Shown here piece after piece: positions 17,054 to 23,767 of a stretch of 64,000 nucleotides of DNA. The stretch comes from Streptomyces capitiformicae (lineage in GTDB: Bacteria > Actinomycetota > Actinomycetes > Streptomycetales > Streptomycetaceae): contig NZ_CP022161.1 of the NCBI RefSeq assembly GCF_002214185.1, positions 8,811,486 to 8,875,485 of the forward strand, written 5' to 3'. The notes below the pieces were generated by a model, which did not search any database, was not told the DNA's origin, and saw only the letters and a program-made list of their open reading frames with translations. The position numbers and the translations under genes are program-made. How positions within the stretch are numbered: the first letter of the stretch is position 1; every line of letters begins with the position of its first letter.

Positions 17054-17949
17054 AGCGCCTCGACCTCCTCCGCGGTCGGGAAGGACACCTGCGCCCCGGC
17101 CTTCGTGACGGCGGCGGCCCCGACCCGGGCCGCGTACGCGGCGGCCTCGGCGGGCGCCGCGCCCGCGCCCAGCTTCCACGCCAGCGCGGCGGTGAACGCG
17201 TCTCCGGCCCCCGTGGTGTCCACGGCCTCCACCTTCACGGCGGCCACCCGCGCACTGCCCTCGGCGGTCGCGACCAGCGCCCCCTCCGCCCCCAGCGTGA
17301 CGACCACCGAACGCGGCCCGAGCGCCAGCAGCGCCCGCGCCCAGTCCTCCGGCGAACCCTCCAGCTCACCCCCGACGATGACCCGCGCCTCGTGCTCGTT
17401 GACGATCAGCGGATCACAGGTGGCCAGCACCTCCTCGGGCAACTCCCGCGGCGGCGACGGGTTCAGCACGAACCGCGTCCCCTCCGGCAACCGCCGTACG
17501 ACCTCCACGACCGTCTCCAACGGGATCTCCAACTGCGCCGAGACCACCCGGGAGGCCCGCAGGAGCGCGTCGGCGGCCCGGACGTCCTCGGGGGTCAGCT
17601 TCCCGTTGGCGCCGGGCGACACCACGATGCTGTTGTCCCCGGACGGGTCCACCGTGATCAGCGCGACCCCGGTCGGCGCCCCGCCGACCAGCACACCCGC
17701 CGTGTCGACCCCGGAATCCCCCAGTGAGTCGAGCAGCAGCCGGCCGTTGCCGTCGTCGCCGACCCGGGCCAACAGGGCCGTACGGGCGCCCAGTCGGGCC
17801 GCCGCGACAGCCTGGTTGGCGCCCTTGCCGCCCGGGTGGACGGCCAGGTCGGAGCCGAGCACGGTCTCCCCGGCGCCCGGCCGCCGCTCGACACCGATCA
17901 CCAGGTCGGCGTTGGCCGATCCCACGACCAGGAGGTCGTAGTCGTACAT
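17050..17949 (-). CDS. rbsK: ribokinase
   Basis: 299 residues, PfkB family; phosphorylates ribose at O5. PfkB signature 1 is seen as HPGGKGANQAVAAARLGA (about residues 38-55) and signature 2 as DTTGAGDAFTAALAWKLG (about 240-257), with the catalytic Asp. VVGSANADLVIGVERRP at the N-terminus is the typical first strand. The ATG at 17949 is followed directly by coding of MYDYDLLVVGSANAD. It lies 86 bp after the fused permease/binding protein, in a gap that holds a perfect 22-bp palindrome, and overlaps rbsD by four bases. Confidence 0.95.
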   Translation of the reverse strand: MYDYDLLVVGSANADLVIGVERRPGAGETVLGSDLAVHPGGKGANQAVAAARLGARTALLARVGDDGNGRLLLDSLGDSGVDTAGVLVGGAPTGVALITVDPSGDNSIVVSPGANGKLTPEDVRAADALLRASRVVSAQLEIPLETVVEVVRRLPEGTRFVLNPSPPRELPEEVLATCDPLIVNEHEARVIVGGELEGSPEDWARALLALGPRSVVVTLGAEGALVATAEGSARVAAVKVEAVDTTGAGDAFTAALAWKLGAGAAPAEAAAYAARVGAAAVTKAGAQVSFPTAEEVEAL

Positions 17950-17995
17950 GAAACATCTCCCTGTGCTGTGGGGGGTTGGAACAGGGGCTGACAGA

Positions 17996-18017
17996 CAACA
18001 GATGACGTCATCTGTTG
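17996..18017. promoter_or_regulatory. perfect 22-bp palindrome in the rbsCB-rbsK gap
   Basis: CAACAGATGAC at 17996-18006 is followed immediately by its exact reverse complement at 18007-18017, centred on GACGTC. Two direct GTTGATCGTCA copies follow on the plus strand (about 18014-18038). It lies about 47 bp upstream of rbsK inside the operon. It could be a GntR- or LacI-type operator for an internal promoter, or an mRNA hairpin adjusting rbsK/rbsD expression. Confidence 0.6.
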
Positions 18018-18035
18018 ATCGTCAACCGTTGATCG

Positions 18036-19988
18036 TCAGCCGCTGAACTCGGCCACGTTCTCCAACGTGACCACCTTCACCGGCACCATCACCGACTTCT
18101 GGACCTTCTCGCCCTCGGCGGCCTTGACCGCGTTGCGCACGGCGATCCTGCCGAGTTCGGCGGGCTGCTGCGCGACCGACGCGTACAGCGTGCCGTTCTC
18201 CACGGCCTTCAGTCCGTCGGCCGTGCCGTCGAAGCCGATGACCTGGACGGACTTGCCGGCCTTGGAGCCCAGCGCCTTGATCGCGCCGAGGGCCATCTCG
18301 TCGTTCTCGGCGAAGACGCCGTCGACGTCGGGGTTGGCCTGGAGGAGGTTCGTCATCACGTCGAGGCCTTTGGTGCGGTCCCAGTCGGCGGGCTGCTTGG
18401 CGAGGACCTTGATGCCCGGGTAGGCCTTCAGACCCTCGGCGAAGCCGGCGCCGCGCTCCCGGCTGGCGGAGGTGCCCGCCTGGCCCTGGAGGATGACGAT
18501 CTCGCCCTTGCCGCCCAGCTTCTGGGCGAGCGCCTTCGCGGCGAGTTTGCCGCCGCTGACGTTGTCGGAGGCGACGAGCGCGGCGGTGTTCGCGCCGTTG
18601 ACCGCGCGGTCGACGGCCACCAGCGGGATGTCCGCCTTGTTCACGGCCTTGGCCGCCGGGGTCACCGCGTCGGAGTCCACCGGGTTGACGATGATCGTGC
18701 CGAGGCCCTCGCTGGTGAAGTTCTGCAGCTGGTTGGCCTGCTGCGAGGCGTCGTTCTGCGCGTCGGTGACGGACAGGTCCACGCCCAGCTTCTTCGCCTC
18801 GTCCTGCGCGCCGGCGCGGATCTGCACGAAGAAGGGGTTGTTGAGGGTGGACAGCGACAGCCCGATCTTCTGGCTCTTCGCCGCCGACGAACCGCTGTGC
18901 AGGAAGGAGGTCGCACCCACGACCGCCGCCGCGACCACCGCGGCCAGCACATACGTCGCCGCCTGTTTGCGCCGGTCCCCGGAGCCACCGGCACCGGCCG
19001 CGACCGGAGTGGCCCCGGCCTTGCGGCGGACCGTGTCCAGCAGCACCGCCAGCGCGATCACGACACCGATGACGACCTGCTGCCAGAACGCCGACACCGA
19101 AAGGAGGTTGAGGCCGTTGCGCAGCACCGCGAGGATCAGCGCGCCGATCAGCGTCCCCGAGGCCTTGCCCGTACCTCCGGCCAGCGAGGCGCCGCCGATG
19201 ACGACCGCGGCGATCGCGTCGAGCTCGTAGCCCTGCGCGGCCTGCGGCTGCGCGGAGGAGAGACGGGAGGCGAGCACGATGCCCGCGGCGGCGGCGAACA
19301 GACCGGACAGGGCGTAGATCGCGAGCTTCTGCCGCTTCACCCGCAGACCGGACAGCCGGGCCGCCTCCTCGTTGCCACCGATCGCGTACATGGCACGCCC
19401 GATGTACGTACGCCCGAGGATCACCGCCGTGACGATCCCCATGACGACCATCATGAGAACCGGCACCGGCAGCCAGCCGCCCAGCGTGTCACCGAGGTGC
19501 GACACCGACTCCGGGAACGCGATCGGGCTGCCCTGTGAGATCACCAGCGACAGACCCCGGCCCACCGACAGCATGGCCAGCGTCGCGATGAACGGCGGGA
19601 GCTTCCCGTACGAGATGAGGAAGCCGTTGACGAGACCGCACGCGAGGCCGGTGACGATCGCGAGGATCACGGCCATCCAGACCGGGACGCCCTCCGAAGT
19701 GGCGCTCCAGGCCAGCACGGTGGCCGACAGGGCCGCCACCGAGCCGACCGACAGGTCGATGCCCGCCGACACGATCACGAAGGTGACGCCGAAGGCGAGG
19801 ATGGCGGTCACGGCCGCCTGGACGCCGACGTTCAGCAGGTTGTCGGCCGTCAGGAAGTCGCCCGACAGCGCCGACATGGCGACGACGAGGACGATGAGCG
19901 CGGTGAGCGCCCCGTTGTCGAGCAGGAGTCGGCGAAGCCCCGAGGCGCCACTCGCGCCCGTAGTGCTCTTGAGCGTGTCAGCGGCCAC
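18036..19988 (-). CDS. ribose ABC transporter: fused permease (RbsC) and substrate-binding protein (RbsB)
   Basis: About 650 residues combining two proteins that are usually separate. Residues ~20-330 are an RbsC-type permease with multiple hydrophobic helices and the signature ILAFGVTFVIVSAGIDLSVGSVAALSATV. After a linker and another hydrophobic helix (ATYVLAAVVAAAVVGATSFL, about 350-370) comes a periplasmic-binding-protein domain (KIGLSLSTLNNPFFVQIRAGAQDEAKKLGVDL, VDRAVNGANTAALVASDN, FAENDEMALGAIKALGSKAG). The extra helix places the binding domain outside, permanently tethered to its channel. GTG 19988 has CGGAGG six bases upstream and overlaps the rbsA stop by 11 bp. The same fusion is known in other streptomycetes. 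It imports ribose together with RbsA. Confidence 0.92.
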   Translation of the reverse strand: MAADTLKSTTGASGASGLRRLLLDNGALTALIVLVVAMSALSGDFLTADNLLNVGVQAAVTAILAFGVTFVIVSAGIDLSVGSVAALSATVLAWSATSEGVPVWMAVILAIVTGLACGLVNGFLISYGKLPPFIATLAMLSVGRGLSLVISQGSPIAFPESVSHLGDTLGGWLPVPVLMMVVMGIVTAVILGRTYIGRAMYAIGGNEEAARLSGLRVKRQKLAIYALSGLFAAAAGIVLASRLSSAQPQAAQGYELDAIAAVVIGGASLAGGTGKASGTLIGALILAVLRNGLNLLSVSAFWQQVVIGVVIALAVLLDTVRRKAGATPVAAGAGGSGDRRKQAATYVLAAVVAAAVVGATSFLHSGSSAAKSQKIGLSLSTLNNPFFVQIRAGAQDEAKKLGVDLSVTDAQNDASQQANQLQNFTSEGLGTIIVNPVDSDAVTPAAKAVNKADIPLVAVDRAVNGANTAALVASDNVSGGKLAAKALAQKLGGKGEIVILQGQAGTSASRERGAGFAEGLKAYPGIKVLAKQPADWDRTKGLDVMTNLLQANPDVDGVFAENDEMALGAIKALGSKAGKSVQVIGFDGTADGLKAVENGTLYASVAQQPAELGRIAVRNAVKAAEGEKVQKSVMVPVKVVTLENVAEFSG

Positions 19989-21507
19989 GGGAGGCCTCCG
20001 TTTCACTGGTGAGGGTGGTGGGGTTGGAGACGGCGAGCGCCATCACGGCGTCCTGGGTTGCCTCGGCGGCGGGCAGCTCGCCCGCGATCCGCCCCTGGGC
20101 CATGACGAGGACCCGGTCGCTCATGCCGAGCACCTCGGGCAGATCGCTGGAGATCATGAGCACGGCGGCCCCGGCCGCGGTCAGCTCGTTGATCAGCTCG
20201 TAGATCTCGACCTTCGCGCCGACGTCGATGCCACGCGTCGGCTCGTCGAGGATCAGCACCTTGGTCTCCGCGAGCAGCCACTTGCCGATGACGACCTTCT
20301 GCTGGTTGCCGCCGGAGAGGGTGCGCACATGCTGGTGCAGCCCGGCCATGCGGACCCCGAGCTGTTCGGCGACCCGGGCCGCGTTCGCCCGCTGCCCCCT
20401 GAGGTCCACGAACCCGCCCTTGGTGGCGCCCCGCAGGGTGACCAGTCCGAGGTTCTCCTCGACGGAGGCGTCGAGCACCAGCCCCTGGCCCTTGCGGTCC
20501 TCGGGGACGAGCCCGATCCCGGCGGCCATCGCCGCGTTGACGTCGTCCTTGCGGACCGGGGCGCCGGCGACCTTCACGGCCCCCTTGTCGTACGGATCGG
20601 CGCCGAACACGGCCCGCACGACCTCCGTACGACCGGCCCCGACGAGCCCCGCGATACCGACGACCTCACCGGCCCGCACCTCGAAGCTCACATCATGGAA
20701 GACACCGTCCCTGGTGAGCCCCTCGACGACGAGCAACGCCTCCCCGGCGTCGGGCTGCTGCCGCGGGTACTGCTGGTCGATCGAGCGCCCCGCCATGAGC
20801 CGTACGAGCTCGTCCTCGGGCGTGGCGGCGGGCACCTGCCCGACACTCTTCCCGTCCCGGATGACGGTGACCCGATCCCCCAGGGCGGCGATCTCCTCCA
20901 GGTGATGCGTGATGAACACGATCCCGACGCCGTCCTCGCGCAGCCTGCGCACGATCGCGAAGAGCTTCTCGACCTCCTCGGTCGTCAGCACGGCGGTCGG
21001 CTCGTCCATGATCAACACACGTGCGTCGAGGCTGAGTGCCTTGGCGATCTCGACCATCTGAAGCCGGGCGATCCCGAGTTCACGCACACGCGCGCGTGGA
21101 GACACGTTCACACCGACGCGTTCGAGGAGTCCGGCGGCCTCGGTCTCCATCCGCTTCCGGTCGATCATCCCGAAGCGACGCGGCTGTCGTCCGAGGAAGA
21201 TGTTCTCCGCGACCGTCAGATCGGGTACGAGGTTGAACTCCTGGTAGATGGTGGCGATCCCGAGGCGCTCGGAGTCCTGCGCGCCATGGATGGTCACTTC
21301 CCGGTCCTCGACGAAGACGCGCCCGGCGTCGGGCCGATAGGCACCGGAGAGCATCTTGATGAGGGTGCTCTTGCCCGCGCCGTTCTCACCGAGCAGTACG
21401 TGCACCTCGCCCCGGCGCAGATCGAAGTCGACGCCGTCCAGCGCGACCACACCGGGGAAGGTCTTCCGTATGCCTTCGATGCGCAGCAACTCGTCCGAAT
21501 TGCTCAC
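19978..21507 (-). CDS. rbsA: ribose ABC transporter ATP-binding protein
   Basis: 509 residues with two tandem ABC cassettes, the CUT2/RbsA layout. Cassette 1: Walker A LGENGAGKSTLIKML, RVRELGIARLQMVEIAKALSLDARVLIMDEPTAVLT. Cassette 2: VVGIAGLVGAGRTEVVRAVFG (degenerate P-loop, normal for this family), signature TLSGGNQQKVVIGKWL and Walker B VLILDEPTRGID. GTG 21507 (SNSDELLRIEGIRKTFPGV) has AGGAG at good distance and overlaps the stop of the regulator gene by four bases (GTGA, 21504-21507). The upstream open frame to 21564 is regulator sequence in another frame. It energises import with the fused RbsC-RbsB protein. Confidence 0.95.
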   Translation of the reverse strand: MSNSDELLRIEGIRKTFPGVVALDGVDFDLRRGEVHVLLGENGAGKSTLIKMLSGAYRPDAGRVFVEDREVTIHGAQDSERLGIATIYQEFNLVPDLTVAENIFLGRQPRRFGMIDRKRMETEAAGLLERVGVNVSPRARVRELGIARLQMVEIAKALSLDARVLIMDEPTAVLTTEEVEKLFAIVRRLREDGVGIVFITHHLEEIAALGDRVTVIRDGKSVGQVPAATPEDELVRLMAGRSIDQQYPRQQPDAGEALLVVEGLTRDGVFHDVSFEVRAGEVVGIAGLVGAGRTEVVRAVFGADPYDKGAVKVAGAPVRKDDVNAAMAAGIGLVPEDRKGQGLVLDASVEENLGLVTLRGATKGGFVDLRGQRANAARVAEQLGVRMAGLHQHVRTLSGGNQQKVVIGKWLLAETKVLILDEPTRGIDVGAKVEIYELINELTAAGAAVLMISSDLPEVLGMSDRVLVMAQGRIAGELPAAEATQDAVMALAVSNPTTLTSETEASRGR

Positions 21508-22541
21508 GAATGGCTCCTGTTCGTTACGGGGGACGGCTCTGAGGAAGCCGGTGGCTCGCCGCACGAGTGGCGTACGACAAGACGGGCGGGGAGGGTGACG
21601 GACTGCGGGGGCCGCCCCTCGATGCGGTCGACGAGCGCCCGTACGGCGGCTCGCCCCAGCTCACCGGTCGGCTGGGCGATCGCGGTGATCGGCGGGTCGG
21701 TGTGCACGAACCAGGGGATGTCGTCGAACGCGGCCAGTGCGATGTCGTCCGGAACGCGCATCCCGCGCGCGCGGATGGCGTCCAGCGCGCCCAGCGCCAT
21801 CAGGTTGTCGGCCGCGAACACGACCTCGGGCGGCTCGGCCAGGTCGAGAAAGCCTTCGGTCACCCGACGCCCGCTCTCGGCCTGGAAATCGCCCTGCCCT
21901 GTGTAGGCCTCCGGGAGGGGGATCCCGTACTCGGCGAGGGCCGCCCGGAAGGCCTCGACACGCTCACTGCCGGTCGTGGTGGCGGCGGGCCCCGCGATGA
22001 TCGCGAGCCGCCGGTGCCCGAGCCCGTGCAGATGCGCCATGAGATCCCGTATGGCACCCCGCCCGTCCGCCCGCACGACAGGCACGTCGACGCCCGGAAT
22101 CCACCGGTCCACGAACACCATGGGCGTCCCCGACCGAGCGGCATCCAACATCAACGGCGACCCACCATCGGTAGGCGACACGAGAAGCCCGTCGATCCGC
22201 CGATCGAGCAGGTTCCGCACATGATGATCCTGAAGCTCGGGCCGCTCATCGGCGTTCCCGATGATCACGCTGTACCCCAGCGCCCGCGCCTCCTCCTCCA
22301 CGGACCGCGCCAACTCCGTGAAGTAAGGGTTCATCACATCGCTGATGACGAGCCCGAGGGTGTGGGTCTGATCGGTACGCAGAGAGCGGGCGACGGCGTT
22401 GGGCCGGTACCCCAGCGCCTCCACGGCGGCCAGCACGCGCGCGCGTGCCTCCGCACTGACCGACGGATGGTCGTTCAGGACCCGCGACACCGTGGCGACG
22501 GACACCCTCGCCTCGGCAGCGACGTCCTTGATGCCGGCCAT
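21504..22541 (-). CDS. rbsR: LacI-family repressor of the ribose operon
   Basis: 345 residues. N-terminal LacI helix-turn-helix (AGIKDVAAEARVSVATVSRV, hinge YRPNAVARSLRTD), then a periplasmic-binding-like effector domain (TLGLVISDVMNPYFTELARSVEEEARALGYSVIIGNADE ... DDIALAAFDDIPWF). ATG 22541 chosen because it immediately precedes the HTH. It is the first gene of the operon and is translationally coupled to rbsA. Upstream are two identical operator-like repeats, so it probably represses itself and the whole rbs operon and is released by ribose or a derivative. The symbol rbsR is by position and is not proven. Confidence 0.92.
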   Translation of the reverse strand: MAGIKDVAAEARVSVATVSRVLNDHPSVSAEARARVLAAVEALGYRPNAVARSLRTDQTHTLGLVISDVMNPYFTELARSVEEEARALGYSVIIGNADERPELQDHHVRNLLDRRIDGLLVSPTDGGSPLMLDAARSGTPMVFVDRWIPGVDVPVVRADGRGAIRDLMAHLHGLGHRRLAIIAGPAATTTGSERVEAFRAALAEYGIPLPEAYTGQGDFQAESGRRVTEGFLDLAEPPEVVFAADNLMALGALDAIRARGMRVPDDIALAAFDDIPWFVHTDPPITAIAQPTGELGRAAVRALVDRIEGRPPQSVTLPARLVVRHSCGEPPASSEPSPVTNRSHS

Positions 22542-22598
22542 CGCCGTCCACCTCCTCGTGGAACTCGTAGGACTCGTGAGCCACACGTGATCGATCGC

Positions 22599-22645
22599 TT
22601 GGAATCGATTACATCGACGTGTACGGAGGATTGGAATCGATTACA
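22599..22645. promoter_or_regulatory. two identical LacI-type operator repeats upstream of the ribose operon
   Basis: TTGGAATCGATTACA occurs exactly at 22599-22613 and 22631-22645. The copies are 32 bp apart, about three helical turns, so both face the same side of the DNA. Each contains the palindromic core AATCGATT with a central CG, typical of LacI-family operators. They lie 58 and 90 bp upstream of the regulator start. They are excellent candidates for RbsR binding with looping or cooperative occupancy. Confidence 0.75.
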
Positions 22646-22769
22646 CGCCCGCAGGCAAGACGCCGAGACCAGATCGTGATGGCGGCCGAAGGTGCGCCTG
22701 TCGCGATCGACCCCCGGCCTCTTTCGAGTGAAGGGCCTCGGGATTCCGTCTCGCTCGCCACAGCTTCGA

Positions 22770-22789
22770 AGTTTAGTGAATGCTAAACT
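22770..22789. promoter_or_regulatory. inverted repeat upstream of the toxin-antitoxin operon
   Basis: AGTTTAG (22770-22776) and CTAAACT (22783-22789) flank TGAATG, 16 bp before the toxin start. It is an AT-rich island in a GC-rich region and probably overlaps the promoter. It is a good candidate operator for the XRE antitoxin (autoregulation), as is usual in type II systems. Confidence 0.65.
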
Positions 22790-22805
22790 CCCGAAAGGAT
22801 TGAAG

Positions 22806-23186
22806 GTGGAAGAGCAGTGGGACGTCTACCTGACCGACGAGGTGGATCAGTGGCCGCACGACCTGGAGAAGTCGGATGCGGACTCGTACGTCCTCGTGAA
22901 CCAGACGATCTGGATCCTCGCCTGCCACGGACCTGCCGAGGGCCGTCCGCTCGTGGACCGGATCAAGGGATCGGCTCTGCACAACCTCAAGGAGCTCCGT
23001 CCCGGATCCTCGGGTCGGAGCGAGGTACGTGTCCTGTTCATGTTCGATCCCTGGCGCTCCGCGATCCTGCTGGTGGCCGGAGACAAGGCCGGGAACTGGA
23101 ACGCCTGGTACGGCGAGGCGATTCCGCTCGCCGAGCGTCGGTACGCGGAGTACGTGGCTGACCGTAGGAGGGAGTCGGGGAAGTGA
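22806..23186 (+). CDS. RelE/ParE-family (HigB/Gp49-like) toxin
   Basis: 126 residues. The fold signature of phage Gp49/HigB-type toxins is visible: VYLTDEVDQWPHDLEKSDADSY, then LHNLKELRPGSSGRSEVRVLFMFDPWRSAILLVAGDKAGNWNAWYGEAIPLAERRYAEYV. The Arg in EVRVLF and the LxxGDKxGNW segment are typical of family members that cleave mRNA at the ribosome. GTG 22806 is preferred (GAAAGGA about 9 bases upstream and directly after the inverted repeat); the open frame reaches 22692 but crosses the operator. Toxin-first order followed by a four-base overlap with an XRE antitoxin gene defines a HigBA-like arrangement. Toxicity itself is inferred. Confidence 0.85.
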   Translation: MEEQWDVYLTDEVDQWPHDLEKSDADSYVLVNQTIWILACHGPAEGRPLVDRIKGSALHNLKELRPGSSGRSEVRVLFMFDPWRSAILLVAGDKAGNWNAWYGEAIPLAERRYAEYVADRRRESGK

Positions 23187-23506
23187 ACGGACACGTCAGG
23201 TGGTCGGCGAGCGGGCATCGGGAGCGGGCGGAGGAACTGTCCGGCGGTCGGGATGCGTTCATCGAAGGTACCGAGCGCATGCTCGCCGAGGCCCGTGCCT
23301 GGCGGTTGGTCGACATGCGACAGGAACGCCGCTTCACCCAGGCTCAGGTGGCTGAGCGTATGGGAGTGAGCAAGGGGAGGATCTCGCAGATCGAGAGCGG
23401 CCAGGTCTCCGGCACGGACGTCGTGGCGAGGTACATCGAGGCGCTGGGCGGGAGCCTCATCATGGTGGCGGTCTTCGGCGACGGGGAGTTGCGCAAGGTC
23501 GGGTGA
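23183..23506 (+). CDS. XRE-family antitoxin
   Basis: 107 residues. The N-terminal ~40 residues are charged and probably wrap the toxin. An HTH_3 domain follows at about 50-85 (RRFTQAQVAERMGVSKGRIS, then QIESGQVSGTDVVARYIEALGG), with a hydrophobic C-terminal strand (SLIMVAVFGDGELRKVG). GTG 23183 overlaps the toxin stop (GTGA, 23183-23186), so it is co-translated. It should neutralise the toxin and, through the HTH, bind the inverted repeat at 22770-22789. A perfect-stem hairpin follows 13 bp after the stop. Confidence 0.87.
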   Translation: MNGHVRWSASGHRERAEELSGGRDAFIEGTERMLAEARAWRLVDMRQERRFTQAQVAERMGVSKGRISQIESGQVSGTDVVARYIEALGGSLIMVAVFGDGELRKVG

Positions 23507-23519
23507 GGCCGAAAACGCC

Positions 23520-23560
23520 GACGTCCGCCGCAGCCCGCAATGCGAGCCACGGCGGACGTC
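23520..23560 (+). terminator. terminator of the toxin-antitoxin operon
   Basis: GACGTCCGCCG (23520-23530) pairs perfectly with CGGCGGACGTC (23550-23560) around a 19-base loop, 13 bp after the antitoxin stop. No T-run follows. Confidence 0.7.
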
Positions 23561-23580
23561 CGGTCACGAGGCCCTCTGAT

Positions 23581-23750
23581 CACGAGGCGAACCCAGTCAC
23601 GAGGCGAACCCAGTCACGAGGCGAACCCAGTCACGAGGCGAACCCAGTCACGAGGCGAACCCAGTCACGAGGCGAACCCAGTCACGAGGCGAACCCAGTC
23701 ACGAGGCGAACCCAGTCACGAGGCGAACCCAGTCACCAGGCGAACCCAGT
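23581..23750. repeat. 17-bp tandem repeat array, ten units
   Basis: CACGAGGCGAACCCAGT is repeated head to tail ten times (starts 23581, 23598, 23615 and so on to 23734). Nine copies are exact; the tenth has CACC for CACG. Two degraded copies follow (23751-23780), reaching the stop codon of the minus-strand glycosidase gene. On the minus strand each unit reads ACTGGGTTCGCCTCGTG, closely matching the last codons and stop of that gene. The array lies between convergent transcription units. Confidence 0.95.
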
Positions 23751-23767
23751 GACGAATCAAGCCCCCG

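Noticed and set aside
23581-23750. CRISPR array
   Set aside because: The 17-bp units are directly abutting with no spacers, and no cas genes are present; it is a plain tandem repeat.
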